Shown: positions 33,806 to 44,093, counted from the first letter of the stretch. The stretch is DNA of 64,000 nucleotides from Sporosarcina sp. HYO08 (GCF_001563475.1 NZ_LPUT01000012.1:1-64000); one strand, 5' to 3'. Translations and numbers: made by a program. The notes: a model not told the origin generated them from the sequence alone.

Positions 33806-34627
33806 TTGGAGAAAAATGAGACAGTCGTTCGACATGATCCATTTGAAATCGAGCGGCGGGAATGGAAGCGGCGGCAAACGAAGGAACGATTAAAACAATT
33901 ATTAACGATCGCCTCGCCGATCTTTCTTTTACTGCTGTGGGAAAGTTTGTCCAGAACGGGCATGATCGACATTCGCTTTTTCCCGCCGCCGTCAGCAATT
34001 GTCGGCACGTTTTTCGAAATGATCGCAAACGGGGAAATGGCAAAGCATATTGGCGTTTCCATGTACCGAATTTTTGGTGGTTTTTTTCTTGGTGTCATCC
34101 CTGGTGTAATCATTGGGCTTTTAATGGGGCTATACACGCCCATCCGGCACTTTGTTTCTCCTATTATTATGGCTCTAATGCCGATTCCAACCCTTGCTTT
34201 GCTTCCAATTATTATCATTCTGTTCGGCATTGGTGATTTGTCGAAAGTCGTTACCATTGCAGGAAGTGTTTTTTTTCCTGTTGTCATCAATACAGCGGCC
34301 GGCGTTTTGAATATCGACAAGAACTATTTAGATGTTGCGAAAAACTATGGGGCAGGCAAACAAGACTTTTTTCTGAAAATCGCTTTACCAGGCGCGTTGC
34401 CCGTTATGCTGGAAGGCATTCAAATGGGGCAGGCGATTGCTTTATTGACGATTGTCGCGGCTGAAATGATGGGGGCAACGTCGGGAATTGGTTACCTCAT
34501 TTGGATCTCCTACAAAGCTTTTTTATTGAAAAAAATGTATGTTGGGCTCATCTTGATTTCATTTTTCGGCTATTTGTTTTCCATTTTACTAAGGGGTATT
34601 CAAAAGAAATTGTTGCCGTGGAGGTGA
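33806..34627 (+). CDS. ABC transporter permease (SsuC/TauC/NrtB type)
   Basis: 273-residue permease with six helices of the sulfonate/nitrate/taurine (or thiamine-precursor) uptake family. The N-terminus is long and charged. The EAA-type coupling loop is DVAKNYGAGKQDFFLKIALP (about residues 175-195). TTG at 33806 follows AGAGGTGGTGAACG. Next genes are the ATPase (4 bp away) and a lipoprotein binding protein, giving a complete importer, in the order permease-ATPase-binding protein. The substrate cannot be told from sequence. Confidence 0.88.
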   Translation: MEKNETVVRHDPFEIERREWKRRQTKERLKQLLTIASPIFLLLLWESLSRTGMIDIRFFPPPSAIVGTFFEMIANGEMAKHIGVSMYRIFGGFFLGVIPGVIIGLLMGLYTPIRHFVSPIIMALMPIPTLALLPIIIILFGIGDLSKVVTIAGSVFFPVVINTAAGVLNIDKNYLDVAKNYGAGKQDFFLKIALPGALPVMLEGIQMGQAIALLTIVAAEMMGATSGIGYLIWISYKAFLLKKMYVGLILISFFGYLFSILLRGIQKKLLPWR

Positions 34628-34631
34628 GTAG

Positions 34632-35465
34632 GTGGAACGAGATGCAAAAATTACGATTACAAATTTAACGAAAGCTTTTTATAAAAAGCAAGGTAGTGTT
34701 ACGGCGCTAGATAACATTAATTTGACCATTCAAGAAGGGGAGTTTGTTTGTCTCGTCGGCCCAAGCGGCTGCGGGAAAACGACATTGCTGCGGATTTTGG
34801 CCGGCCTTGAAGATCCGAGTTTAGGTGGATTCACGATCGCGACGGAACGGGAAGATCGTCCGCTTCAATCGATGGTCTTTCAAGAGCGCGGGATTATCCC
34901 TTGGCTAACCGTTGAAGAGAACGTCGCATTTGGATTAAAAATGCGCAAGCTTCCGAAAAAATTTATCAAAGAAAGAACGGCTTATTATTTAAAAAAGACA
35001 GGTCTTGAAAAGTTTTCCGCGCTGTATCCGAAGGAATTGTCCGGTGGGATGAAGCAGCGGGTCAGCATTGCAAGAGCCTTTGCAAACGATCCTGAAATTT
35101 TACTCATGGACGAACCGTTTGCGGCGCTTGATGAACAGAACAAATTCATCCTCCAAGAAGAGCTGCTATCCATTTGGGCGGAAACGAAAAAAACTGTGTT
35201 ATTCATTACCCATAGCATTGACGAGGCGCTTGTGTTGAGCGATCGGGTCGTGCTGATGAGTTCTCACCCCGGCAGAATTTCTCAAGAAATTAACATCACA
35301 ATGCCACGCCCGCGAGGAATGGAAGACATCCGAAACGATCCTGAAATGGCAAAGCGCTTTGTGGACATATGGGATCATTTACAAGAAGAAGTGCAGCAAT
35401 CCAGATGGGAAGATGAACATAAAGGAGAAGGATCATGGCGAAGTGGATTAAAAACGGATGGGTAA
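34632..35465 (+). CDS. ABC transporter ATP-binding protein (SsuB/TauB type)
   Basis: 277-residue importer ATPase. Walker A GPSGCGKTT near residue 43, Q-loop MVFQERGIIPWLTVEENVAF near 78, signature ELSGGMKQRVSIARA near 138, Walker B ILLMDEPF near 158 and the switch His in FITHSIDEAL near 195. GTG at 34632 after GGAGGTGAGTAG. It overlaps the binding-protein gene by 31 bp, which points to translational coupling. Confidence 0.9.
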   Translation: MERDAKITITNLTKAFYKKQGSVTALDNINLTIQEGEFVCLVGPSGCGKTTLLRILAGLEDPSLGGFTIATEREDRPLQSMVFQERGIIPWLTVEENVAFGLKMRKLPKKFIKERTAYYLKKTGLEKFSALYPKELSGGMKQRVSIARAFANDPEILLMDEPFAALDEQNKFILQEELLSIWAETKKTVLFITHSIDEALVLSDRVVLMSSHPGRISQEINITMPRPRGMEDIRNDPEMAKRFVDIWDHLQEEVQQSRWEDEHKGEGSWRSGLKTDG

Positions 35466-36541
35466 TGGCGTTGTTTGCGTTTATTTTAGTAATGGGCGCT
35501 TGCGCTTCAAAAGAAACGGTAAAACCCGGCACGGGAAATAACGAACCGGATGTAACAACCGGTGATTATCCTTCGGGGGATCTGTCGCCGCTTAAAAAAC
35601 GTGCAAAAGTTGTCATTGCCGAAGACGGTGCCGCATCCGGTGCAGGCTTTTACATTGCAAAAGAAAAAGGCTACTTTGAAGACTATAATATCGAAGTGTC
35701 ATTTGCGGACTTCGCCAATAGCGATGATATGCTACCAGCACTTGCGGCAGGGGAAGTCGACATTGCGGGCGGTGTTTCAACGGCATCATTCTTCAATGCA
35801 ATTGCCCAGGGAATCGATGTGAAAATTATCGCTGATAAAGGACATAACGTGCCGGGCAAGTCCTATTTCACATTTGTCATCGGTAATCATATGGTCGATC
35901 AAATTAAAGATTATCCTGATTTTAAAGGGAAAAAAATTGCTGTTTCTTCACGCAACTCCATTGACGGCTATATATATGATGAAATGCTGAAGCACGCCGG
36001 ATTAACGGAGAAAGATGTGGAATTCGTCCTCTTGTCAGACTTCGGAAGCATGCTTGGCGCGATCGAAAACGGCACAATTGATGCGGCATTGAATATTGAA
36101 CCACTTATTGCCCAAGGGGTTGCCAACGGATTCCACGTTCGTTTCAAAGATGCAACGGATTATGCGCCGGAATCCCAAATTGCGATGGTATTGGGCTCGC
36201 CAAAGTTCATGTTGGAAGAGCGGGACATTTCACTGCGCTTTATGGCAGCCTATTTAAAAGGGGTTCGGGATTATAACGACGCATTTATTAAAGGCATCGG
36301 TAAAGATGAAATCGTAGACATCATGACGAAGCATACCGCGTTAAAAGATCCCGCGCTTTGGGATCAAGTGCACGTAACGGGACTTGATCCTGATGGGAAA
36401 ATGTTTGTGGAGGATATTCAAAAACAGTATGATGCTTATAAAGCGAATGGCGCCATTCAAGGGGATGTGGATTTAGACAAAGCGATTGATACGTCCATGA
36501 CGGAAAAAGCGGTAGAGATTATTGGGGAATATGAACGGTAA
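35435..36541 (+). CDS. Substrate-binding lipoprotein of the SsuABC-like importer
   Basis: 368-residue NMT1/SsuA-like binding protein. Lipobox VMGAC (Cys near residue 28) predicts a membrane-anchored lipoprotein. Family features follow: GAGFYIAKEKGYFEDYNIEV near residue 70, PALAAGEVDIAGG near 102 and FKGKKIAVSSRNSIDGYIYD near 162. ATG at 35435 follows AAAGGAGAAGGATC inside the ATPase gene. Likely ligands are sulfonate, nitrate-like or pyrimidine compounds; no neighbour settles it. Confidence 0.88.
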   Translation: MAKWIKNGWVMALFAFILVMGACASKETVKPGTGNNEPDVTTGDYPSGDLSPLKKRAKVVIAEDGAASGAGFYIAKEKGYFEDYNIEVSFADFANSDDMLPALAAGEVDIAGGVSTASFFNAIAQGIDVKIIADKGHNVPGKSYFTFVIGNHMVDQIKDYPDFKGKKIAVSSRNSIDGYIYDEMLKHAGLTEKDVEFVLLSDFGSMLGAIENGTIDAALNIEPLIAQGVANGFHVRFKDATDYAPESQIAMVLGSPKFMLEERDISLRFMAAYLKGVRDYNDAFIKGIGKDEIVDIMTKHTALKDPALWDQVHVTGLDPDGKMFVEDIQKQYDAYKANGAIQGDVDLDKAIDTSMTEKAVEIIGEYER

Positions 36542-36577
36542 GGTTAGTTGAAAATGATCTATGCAGGGGATTTTCCC

Positions 36578-36616
36578 ATTAGAGGCCAAATCATACGGGG
36601 ATTTGGTCTTTTTTTA
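36578..36616 (+). terminator. Terminator after the importer operon
   Basis: GGCCAAATC pairs with GATTTGGTC, followed by a T-run. Confidence 0.75.
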
Positions 36617-36722
36617 CGCCTATTAAAATACCGATCAATAATTATGCCGTAACTGAACACTATGCATGTTATGTTTTCACGAATCATTTATAATGAAAAA
36701 CAAAAAGAAGAAAGGATCTAAC

Positions 36723-37208
36723 ATGGACATCAAATTTGCCAAGACATCGGATGCTCCGATTATTCATCACTTAATGATTCAGGCATTTACGGAATATAAA
36801 AATGAAAACCCGCCTTCAAGCGCTTTATTGGAAACAGCGCAGTCTGTTTCTGAGGCTTTAGAAAATGGTGAGCAGGGGTTAATTGTTTATATGGACCATC
36901 AACCAGTCGGAATGGTTCGTTTCAAGTTCCAAAGCAATGGCATATGTTTTTTCAGACTGTCAGTCATCCCTGAAAAACGGGGTCTTGGCATTGCGAAGAA
37001 ACTGTTGTTTTTTTTAGAAGCTTTTGCAATAGAAAAAGGACTAACGAGCATCTACTGCAATGTGCGTCTGACGCTGCCCCAAAATATTATGCTGTATCGT
37101 TCAATTGGTTATACGATTTATGAAAATGATGAGGTGCATAGACCGAACGGCACTGTGAAGATCGTGAAGATGGTGAAAAGACTTGATGAAGCGGAAGAAA
37201 AGGTATGA
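36723..37208 (+). CDS. GNAT family N-acetyltransferase
   Basis: 161-residue single-domain acetyltransferase. Motif A, LSVIPEKRGLGIAKKLLFFL near residue 83, has the acetyl-CoA loop (RGLGIAKK for the usual Q/RxxGxG/A); the C-terminal strand carries LYRSIGYTIYENDEV. ATG at 36723 follows AAGAAAGGATCTAAC; the frame extends upstream without support. Substrate unknown. Confidence 0.87.
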   Translation: MDIKFAKTSDAPIIHHLMIQAFTEYKNENPPSSALLETAQSVSEALENGEQGLIVYMDHQPVGMVRFKFQSNGICFFRLSVIPEKRGLGIAKKLLFFLEAFAIEKGLTSIYCNVRLTLPQNIMLYRSIGYTIYENDEVHRPNGTVKIVKMVKRLDEAEEKV

Positions 37209-37243
37209 CAAATGAATTGCCGCACCTTTTCTTCGCGTGAAAA

Positions 37244-38212
37244 TCATTCTACAACAGGTTTCATTTGGCTTTTCTTTCCAACAGCTGTGTGATAACTATG
37301 CAAGGCCATGCCGACGATAATGACGAAAATCCCCGCAAGTGAAAGGGTACCTGGAAGTCCCATGCCAAGTAGAAGCATTTCGCCTAGCATGACAAAAATG
37401 AGCTGAATCGATTGTGTTGCTTCTACCGCGGCAAGTTTCCCTTGATGATCTTTTGCAAGATCCGTCGCCATGAAAAACAATGTCGTTGCAATGACACCCG
37501 AACTTACCCCGACAATAAATGTTTGTATGAGTTGACTGGACGAAGGCAGTCCAACTGTCAACAGGGCATAAACCGATAGACTGATCCAAACAGGAAGCGT
37601 CATGAGAGTCATGCCAAGCACACGCTGAAACGTATCCAGCCGTCCGCCGAGCAGTGCCATCATTTTCCGGTTGCCAAGCGGGTAGGAAAAGGCGGCGATG
37701 ATGACTGGCAGAATGCCAAGCATTAATATCCGCAATTCTACACTTTGCGCGTGCGGAATTTGGATAAGGATCACGCCTAAAAATATAATAAGTGTAATGC
37801 CCAGTGAAGCGACCGGTATTTTTTGCCGGACTTTTTTCTCTCCATTTGCCGTTTTGACAACAATCGTAAATAACGGCGCTAACAATACCCCTGCAATAAT
37901 CGTTAATTGCCAAGTTCCGGCAAGCAGCCATCCCGGACTAAAAGCGGCCGCATATGTAATCGGCGCGTAAAATAAAACAAAAGCGACGTTGCTCCACATG
38001 AAAAATGGGACAGGCTTTTCTTTCATTTCATGAAAAGTCACGCGGAGCCCTTTCCGCATCGCCACAATCGCAATTAAAAAAGGCACCATGAAAAAATAGC
38101 GGAGGGAGGCGCTCCAAAGCCAGCTGCCCCCCGATAATTCCATGGAGCGATTTAACACGAATGTTACCGCGAAAAAAACTGATGACAAGACCCCGATCCA
38201 TATCTCCCTCAT
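37244..38212 (-). CDS. DMT-type multidrug-resistance-like efflux protein
   Basis: 322-residue membrane protein with about ten helices. It has the pattern of the 'putative multidrug resistance efflux transporter' DMT family: IGVLSSVFFAVTFVLNRSME at the start, then SASLRYFFMVPFLIAIVAMR, and FSYPLGNRKMMALL in the middle. Twenty-one bp downstream of pepT in the same direction, so probably co-transcribed. Substrate unknown. Confidence 0.82.
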   Translation of the reverse strand: MREIWIGVLSSVFFAVTFVLNRSMELSGGSWLWSASLRYFFMVPFLIAIVAMRKGLRVTFHEMKEKPVPFFMWSNVAFVLFYAPITYAAAFSPGWLLAGTWQLTIIAGVLLAPLFTIVVKTANGEKKVRQKIPVASLGITLIIFLGVILIQIPHAQSVELRILMLGILPVIIAAFSYPLGNRKMMALLGGRLDTFQRVLGMTLMTLPVWISLSVYALLTVGLPSSSQLIQTFIVGVSSGVIATTLFFMATDLAKDHQGKLAAVEATQSIQLIFVMLGEMLLLGMGLPGTLSLAGIFVIIVGMALHSYHTAVGKKSQMKPVVE

Positions 38213-38233
38213 TTAGAACATCTCCTATTCCCA

Positions 38234-39460
38234 TTAGGATTGCTGTTCGAAAAGCTGGACAGCTTCTATGATAACGTTTGTCGCTTTGACCATATGATCC
38301 GCCGAAATATATTCATATTTCCCGTGGTAGTTTTGGCCGCCTGTGAAAACATTTGGTGTCGGCAATCCCATATACGATAATTGGGAGCCGTCCGTACCAC
38401 CGCGAATTGGAATAATGTTTGGCTCAATGTCCAGCTTTTTAAATGCTTCTGACATCGTTTCCACAATTTCCATGACAGGCTCAATTTTTTCACGCATATT
38501 GAAATACTGATCATTCAATTCCAATGTCACAGCACCAGTGCCATAAACCTTTTGTAATTGCTCCGCCGTATCGACAAACAATTGCTTTCTTGCTTCAAAC
38601 GTTTCTCGGTCGAAATAACGAATAATATATTGAAGCGTTGTTTCCTCGATGGAGCCTTGAACATCCATTAAGTGGATAAAACCTTCATAGTCCTCTGTTT
38701 TTTCAGGGATTTCATTAGCAGGCATCGCCGCTTGGAACTGATTGGCAATTAAAATGGAATTCACCATTTTATTTTTCGCAGATCCAGGGTGAATATTGGT
38801 TCCTTTAAACGTCACTTTAGCACCTGCTGCATTAAAGCTTTCATATTGCAGCTCGCCAAGCGGTCCACCGTCCATTGTGTAGGCGAAGTCCGCCCCGAAT
38901 TTTTCCACGTCAAACTTATGCGGACCGCGTCCGATTTCTTCATCCGGCGTAAAAGCAATACGCAACTTGCCATGCTTAATAGTAGGATTTTGAATCAAGT
39001 ACTCCATCGCCGTCATAATTTCGGCAACACCTGCTTTATTGTCAGCGCCGAGGAGGGTCGTGCCATCTGTTGTAAGAAGTGTCTGCCCGACATAGTCTTT
39101 CAGTTCAGGGAAATCCGCTACGGACATAATGGTCGTTTCATTCAATGAAATATCCTTGCCATCGTAGTTGTCAATGCGCTGTGGACGAACATTCTTACCC
39201 GTATAATCTGTTGCCGTATCGACATGGGCGAGAAAACCGATGACAGGCACATTGGCATCTGTATTCGAAGGCAATGTAGCAAATAAATATCCGTTGTCAT
39301 CTAGCGTAATTTTCTCCATCCCAATTTCCGCTAATTCCTTTTGCAGCTCATGCAATAGATCCCATTGCCCCGGCGTTGATGGGGTGGAACTGCTAGATGC
39401 GTCCGACTGCGTATCAATTTTTGCATAACGGACAAGCCGTTCGATTAATTTTTCTTTCAT
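38234..39460 (-). CDS. pepT: Peptidase T (tripeptide aminopeptidase)
   Basis: 408-residue M20B metallopeptidase that removes the N-terminal residue from tripeptides in the cytosol. Zinc-site motifs are visible: [12 protein letters not shown] (His/Asp) near residue 76, [19 protein letters not shown] near 139 (metal-bridging Asp), [15 protein letters not shown] near 173 and the late [20 protein letters not shown] near 355 followed by [10 protein letters not shown]. Full length. ATG at 39460 follows TTGAGGAGGAATTTTTAGT. Upstream of the DMT-type gene in a two-gene unit. Confidence 0.96.
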   Translation of the reverse strand: MKEKLIERLVRYAKIDTQSDASSSSTPSTPGQWDLLHELQKELAEIGMEKITLDDNGYLFATLPSNTDANVPVIGFLAHVDTATDYTGKNVRPQRIDNYDGKDISLNETTIMSVADFPELKDYVGQTLLTTDGTTLLGADNKAGVAEIMTAMEYLIQNPTIKHGKLRIAFTPDEEIGRGPHKFDVEKFGADFAYTMDGGPLGELQYESFNAAGAKVTFKGTNIHPGSAKNKMVNSILIANQFQAAMPANEIPEKTEDYEGFIHLMDVQGSIEETTLQYIIRYFDRETFEARKQLFVDTAEQLQKVYGTGAVTLELNDQYFNMREKIEPVMEIVETMSEAFKKLDIEPNIIPIRGGTDGSQLSYMGLPTPNVFTGGQNYHGKYEYISADHMVKATNVIIEAVQLFEQQS

Positions 39461-39626
39461 ACTAAAAATTCCTCCTCAAGGTCAATCGATATGCTCATCT
39501 TATCAGTTTACTTCGAACCGTGGAATATTTTTGTTTGCAATTAAAGGGATTAGTGATGAATTTTCCGATTTATCTGGTAAAATTAAGGTGAGTCTAGCAA
39601 ACAGTCATAAGAAGGGGTGTTTGGGA

Positions 39627-41012
39627 ATGGTATTAATCGTGAAAAACCCTGCAACAGGAGAAGTTGTTGGAGAAGTAAAAAAGCATTCGGAAGCTGAAAT
39701 CATGGAGGCGCTTGAAAACGGACACGATGCATTTGGGCAATGGTCCAAAGTGAATGCACATGAACGAGCGAGGCTGTTGAGAAACTGGTCACGCCTTATT
39801 CAGGAAAACATAGGGGAAGTTGCGGAAATTATGACGCGTGAGAATGGGAAGCCGCTAAAGGAATCGGTTGGGGAAGTCCATTATGCTACCGCTTATATTG
39901 ATTGGTTTGCAGAAGAGGCGCTTCGCGTGTACGGCCGAACGATTCCTGCGCATACCGAATCGAAACGCATTATCGTAAACCGTCAGCCGATCGGACTTGT
40001 CGCCGCGATCACGCCATGGAATTTTCCAGCGGCGATGATGACGCGAAAAGCAGCACCGGCACTCGCAGCGGGATGTACATTCATCGTGAAGCCAGCAGAA
40101 GAAACGCCGTTAACGATGATGAAATTAGTTGAACTCGCCCAGGAAGCTGGGATTCCTAAAGATGTACTTCAAGTTGTCAATGGGGAAGGTCCAGTTGTTG
40201 GTAAACTATTTACAGAAAGCAAGCATGTAAGAAAAATTACGTTTACGGGATCTACGCCAGTCGGTAAACAGTTGATCAAAGAAAGCGCGGATACTGTCAA
40301 GCATGTCACAATGGAGTTAGGTGGACATGCACCTGTCATTGTGGCGGAAGATGCGGATATCGACTTCGCTGTTGAGCAAACGATGTTGTCGAAATTTAGA
40401 AATGCGGGTCAAACATGTGTCTGCGCTAATCGGATCCTCGTTCATGAAAATGTTGTCGATGAATTTTCGGAAAAACTGGCAGCGGCAGCGGGTCGGTTAA
40501 CTGTGGGGAATGGATTGGACGAGCAAACAGATATTGGTCCGATTATTAATAAAAAAGGATATGAAAAAATTACTGCGCACGTGCAAGATGCGATCGACAA
40601 AGGGGCGGAGGTATTAGTTGGCCACCAATACGATGCAAACGATGAAAAAGAATATTACTTTGTCTATCCAACAGTGCTCAAAAATATCGATGAGCGAATG
40701 ACCATTATGCATGAAGAAACGTTTGGCCCCATTGCACCGATTACAAGCTTTAAAACAATCGAAGAGGCCGTGGAGATTGCCAACGACACAGCGTATGGTC
40801 TAGCTGCCTATTTCTTTACAAATGATTATCGCGTGGGTACGTACTTACATGAAAATCTGAACTTTGGCATTATCGGTTGGAACGACGGGGCAACGTCTGC
40901 CGCGCATGCTCCTTTCGGCGGCATGAAAGAAAGCGGCCTTGGCCGTGAAGGCGGGACGGAAGGAATAGAGCCGTACTTAGAAACGAAATATGTGTCGATT
41001 GGAAACTTGTAA
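39627..41012 (+). CDS. NAD(P)-dependent succinate-semialdehyde dehydrogenase, copy 1 (GabD-like)
   Basis: 461-residue aldehyde dehydrogenase. Catalytic Glu in [11 protein letters not shown] near residue 230 and catalytic Cys in [13 protein letters not shown] near 264; [20 protein letters not shown] begins the cofactor region. The GQTCVCANR form is typical of GabD enzymes that oxidise succinic semialdehyde. ATG at 39627 follows AAGGGGTGTTTGGGA. It is highly similar along its whole length to the protein encoded at 44094-45497, suggesting duplication. It stands alone between pepT and a DUF2187 fragment, outside the island, and may be the resident copy. Confidence 0.9.
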   Translation: MVLIVKNPATGEVVGEVKKHSEAEIMEALENGHDAFGQWSKVNAHERARLLRNWSRLIQENIGEVAEIMTRENGKPLKESVGEVHYATAYIDWFAEEALRVYGRTIPAHTESKRIIVNRQPIGLVAAITPWNFPAAMMTRKAAPALAAGCTFIVKPAEETPLTMMKLVELAQEAGIPKDVLQVVNGEGPVVGKLFTESKHVRKITFTGSTPVGKQLIKESADTVKHVTMELGGHAPVIVAEDADIDFAVEQTMLSKFRNAGQTCVCANRILVHENVVDEFSEKLAAAAGRLTVGNGLDEQTDIGPIINKKGYEKITAHVQDAIDKGAEVLVGHQYDANDEKEYYFVYPTVLKNIDERMTIMHEETFGPIAPITSFKTIEEAVEIANDTAYGLAAYFFTNDYRVGTYLHENLNFGIIGWNDGATSAAHAPFGGMKESGLGREGGTEGIEPYLETKYVSIGNL

Positions 41013-41017
41013 AAGCA

Positions 41018-41066
41018 TAAGAAACGGCAAACACCAATTATTTCAATGGTGTTTGCCGTTTTAAAT
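41018..41066 (+). terminator. Terminator after gabD copy 1
   Basis: AAACGGCAAACACC and GGTGTTTGCCGTTT form a strong stem followed by TTAAATT. Confidence 0.8.
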
Positions 41067-41109
41067 TGTCGGATGCCTGTGCGAGAAACTGGGCGCCCGC
41101 TATTCTCTA

Positions 41110-41218
41110 TTAAACAACCGAATAATTCTTGTGCGAGACAACTGTAAGATTGGAAGCTACGTTGCTTCGCTCTATATCTTCCCGTGAAATTTCAATCAAT
41201 GACAGCAATGTCACAATT
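41110..41218 (-). pseudogene. C-terminal remnant of a DUF2187 gene
   Basis: The minus strand encodes SNLTVVSHKNYSVV plus stop, the exact C-terminus of the intact DUF2187 protein at 57657. Bases 41106-41160 match 57653-57707 with two differences in 55. Further upstream in the gene the homology weakens, and a one-base insertion (TCAATCAATGACAG here, TCAACAATGACAG there) breaks the frame; correcting it gives VIVEIS as in the intact copy. The N-terminal part is gone, replaced by the end of gabR. A marker of rearrangement at the island border. Confidence 0.85.
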
Positions 41219-42643
41219 TTAGTTTGAAATGATCTGATACAATCGTTCCACTGCCTCCTCCATTTTTTCTACTTCAATACTGGCGAATCCAATGACCAAA
41301 GATTTTTCATTCTCATTATCCCTTTCATTTGTTAATAAAAAACGTTTCAATGTATAAACCTCCAGTTTATTCATCTCAGCTCGCTCTTCTATTTCGCTAT
41401 AACTTTTCTTTGTTTGAAATGTAGCAAAAAAGTGAAGACCTGCCGGAACATCTTCAATATGAATCCGTGTACCAAAACGATTCCGTAGTTTCTCGATTAA
41501 TACCTTCCTTTTTACTTCATAGTGATTATTCATCTTTTTTAGGTGTTTTCCGTATTCACCGTCTTCAATAAAGTAGTGTAATGTGTAAAGACTAAGTGTA
41601 TTGCTTGAATGAATTAAATCTGCATTTTGTTTCTTATATACTTTTAATAGATCCGAAGGTAAGACCATGTAACTAATACGAAAACTTGGTAATAGCGTTT
41701 TTGAAAATGTTCCGGTGTAGATCACTCGATTACTACGATCTAAACTTTGTAATGAAGGAATATTATCGGTTTTATACTTAAATTCACTGTCATAATCATC
41801 TTCAATAATATATCGATTTGTTGATTGCGAGGTCCAATTCAATAGTTCTATTCTTCTTGAAATAGGCATGATTTTACCAGTTGGAAATTGATGTGATGGT
41901 GTTACAATAACAAATTTTGCGCCCGAAGACTCGACTTTTTTTATATCAATTCCATCTTTGTTTAATTGAATCGGCTTTACATCCAGATTCATTTTCTTTA
42001 ATAGGTTATAAAAACGGGAATAGCCAGGATTTTCAATTGCTATCACGGTGTCAATGTCCGAGGTACTTTGTAAAGTATTCATTAATTGTTGAATAAGTAA
42101 CTGCGTGCCGGAACCGATAACAATTTGTTCCGGTTCACATATAACACCGCGATTTAATTTGATTAATCGAGAAATCGTTTTTCGTACTAAATAGGGGCCT
42201 TGAGAATTAGCAATTTCAGAAAGTTCTGTTTTGTGATTCGAGATTGCCTTTTGTTTGCTTTTGATCCACGTATCGAAAGGAAATTTGGAAATATCAGAGG
42301 TCATATGTGAAAAGGAAAGCCAACCTTCTTTGTCGGAAGTCTGTTCTTTTAAATCATCGGGTAATTTACGACTTGTGAGATCCTTATCTGTGAACTTTGT
42401 TATCTGTTCGACATAGTAACCCTTTCTTTCGATTGAATAAATATATCCTTCGGCAAGTAGTTGCTCGTAAGCGTTCGTAACAGAATTAACACTTACTCTT
42501 AATTGACTGGCAAGCTTTCTTTTCGACGGTAATTTTTCATTGGTTTGTAAGTCGCCTTCTAAAATTTGTTCCTTGATCCCTTTGTAGATTTGTTGGTACT
42601 TGTATTGGTGATTACCATTCTTGCCAGCATTTTTAAGTAACAT
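41219..42643 (-). CDS. gabR: MocR-family PLP-dependent regulator GabR
   Basis: 474-residue regulator. Residues about 12-80 form a GntR winged helix (KLPSKRKLASQLRVSVNSVT, then NAYEQLLAEGYIYS). The rest is an aminotransferase-fold domain with the PLP lysine in TGTFSKTLLPSFRISYM near residue 312. In Bacillus, GabR uses PLP and GABA to activate gabTD and represses itself. ATG at 42643 after AAGGGGGAATTAATT. It is divergent from gabT, the standard layout. Its effector may be GABA or a related omega-amino acid. Confidence 0.9.
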   Translation of the reverse strand: MLLKNAGKNGNHQYKYQQIYKGIKEQILEGDLQTNEKLPSKRKLASQLRVSVNSVTNAYEQLLAEGYIYSIERKGYYVEQITKFTDKDLTSRKLPDDLKEQTSDKEGWLSFSHMTSDISKFPFDTWIKSKQKAISNHKTELSEIANSQGPYLVRKTISRLIKLNRGVICEPEQIVIGSGTQLLIQQLMNTLQSTSDIDTVIAIENPGYSRFYNLLKKMNLDVKPIQLNKDGIDIKKVESSGAKFVIVTPSHQFPTGKIMPISRRIELLNWTSQSTNRYIIEDDYDSEFKYKTDNIPSLQSLDRSNRVIYTGTFSKTLLPSFRISYMVLPSDLLKVYKKQNADLIHSSNTLSLYTLHYFIEDGEYGKHLKKMNNHYEVKRKVLIEKLRNRFGTRIHIEDVPAGLHFFATFQTKKSYSEIEERAEMNKLEVYTLKRFLLTNERDNENEKSLVIGFASIEVEKMEEAVERLYQIISN

Positions 42644-42764
42644 AATTAATTCCCCCTTCTGCTACTCTTTAGTTGTCTGGTACCATAATAAATTTATTCT
42701 GGTACTTTTCATTGTATCAGATAATTGCGATACTTGTCTCAAATCTGATAAAGGGGGATTCATC
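42644..42764. promoter_or_regulatory. gabR-gabT divergent control region
   Basis: CTGGTAC occurs twice as a direct repeat (42677-42683 and 42699-42705), 22 bases apart, i.e. two helical turns on one face. GTATCAGAT and GCGATACTTG follow. Complementary-strand GTACCAG resembles the ATACCA direct repeats bound by B. subtilis GabR. AAAGGGGGATTCATC is the gabT ribosome binding site. Confidence 0.5.
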
Positions 42765-44060
42765 TTGGTAATAAAAGCAACTGAAGATTTAGTGAGTAAG
42801 AGAAATAAATATGTTCCGAAAGGCGTTAGTAATGGTAATTTACATATTGCTCAAAGCGCTTCGGGAGCAACAATTATAGATACAAATCAAAGGGAATGGA
42901 TCGATTTTGCCAGTGCAATCGGAACATTGAACGTGGGGCATAGTCATCCGAAAGTGACGGAAGCGGTTTCAAAGCAAGTGGAAAAATTCTTGCACCCTGG
43001 ATTCAACGTAATAATGTACGAAGAGTACATTAAGCTTGCAGAAAAGTTATGTGAAATAACGCCTGGTGCGTTTGAAAAACAGGCTGCACTTTTTAATTCG
43101 GGTGCAGAAGCCGTTGAAAATGCAGTGAAAATTGCACGGAAATATACAGGGAGACAAGCTGTTGTTTCTTTTGTACGGGGTTTTCACGGCAGAACAAATT
43201 TAACAATGGGGATGACGAGCAAAGTTAAGCCTTATAAATTCGGATTCGGACCATTTAGCCCTGAAATTTACCAGGCACCATTTCCTTATTTATATAACAA
43301 ATCAAATGAACTTTCAGAAGAAGCCTATGTGGAGCGTGTAATTGAAGAATTCAAAGACTTCTTCATTGAAACAGTTGCACCCGAAACTGTCGCTTGTGTT
43401 GTCATGGAACCAGTTCAAGGCGAAGGCGGATTTATCATCCCTCCGAAAAAGTTTGTTCAGGCTGTAAGCACTTTCTGTGAAGAGCATGGAATTGTGTTTG
43501 TCGCAGATGAAATTCAAACAGGTTTTGGAAGAACGGGTAAGTTATTTGCGATGGAGCATTTTGACATAGAACCGGATTTAGTGACGGTTTCAAAATCTTT
43601 GGCCGCTGGTCTTCCGTTAAGTGGAGTAGTGGGAAGGAAGGAAATTATGAATGCTGCAGATCCTGGTGAATTAGGTGGTACGTATGCGGGAAACCCAGTT
43701 GCATGTGCAGCAGCGCTTGCTGTAATTGACATCATCGAAGAAGAAAATTTACTGCGGAAGTCAGAGGAGATCGGCCGTGAAATCGAACTGAAGTTACAAG
43801 ATTTAGCCAGAAAACATGAATATGTAGGGGAAATTCGTCGCTTGGGATCAATGGTCGCAGTAGAAATTGTGAATAACCGCGAAAATAAAGTTCCCAATAA
43901 AGATAAAACTGGGGAAATCATCAAATACGCAAATGACAATGGTCTTTTACTTCTTTCGGCAGGTATCAAGGGGAACGTCATCCGTTTTTTAACGCCATTG
44001 GTAATCACAGAGGAAGAGTTATTTAAAGGACTTGCCATTTTAGAAGATTCATTTACTTGA
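42765..44060 (+). CDS. gabT: 4-aminobutyrate (omega-amino acid) aminotransferase GabT
   Basis: 431-residue class III aminotransferase moving the amino group of GABA (or a longer omega-amino acid) to 2-oxoglutarate. PLP lysine lies in VTVSKSLAAGLPLSGVVGRK near residue 273; the pyridine-ring Asp is in VFVADEIQTGFGRTGK near 244; NSGAEAVENAVKIARKYTGR binds phosphate. TTG at 42765 lies 10 bases after AAAGGGGG and gives the normal N-terminus; the longer frame from 42621 crosses the control region. First gene of the catabolic operon, product feeding the dehydrogenase 33 bp downstream. Confidence 0.92.
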   Translation: MVIKATEDLVSKRNKYVPKGVSNGNLHIAQSASGATIIDTNQREWIDFASAIGTLNVGHSHPKVTEAVSKQVEKFLHPGFNVIMYEEYIKLAEKLCEITPGAFEKQAALFNSGAEAVENAVKIARKYTGRQAVVSFVRGFHGRTNLTMGMTSKVKPYKFGFGPFSPEIYQAPFPYLYNKSNELSEEAYVERVIEEFKDFFIETVAPETVACVVMEPVQGEGGFIIPPKKFVQAVSTFCEEHGIVFVADEIQTGFGRTGKLFAMEHFDIEPDLVTVSKSLAAGLPLSGVVGRKEIMNAADPGELGGTYAGNPVACAAALAVIDIIEEENLLRKSEEIGREIELKLQDLARKHEYVGEIRRLGSMVAVEIVNNRENKVPNKDKTGEIIKYANDNGLLLLSAGIKGNVIRFLTPLVITEEELFKGLAILEDSFT

Positions 44061-44093
44061 TCGAAGATGATATGAAAAAAGGAGCGTGGAAAA

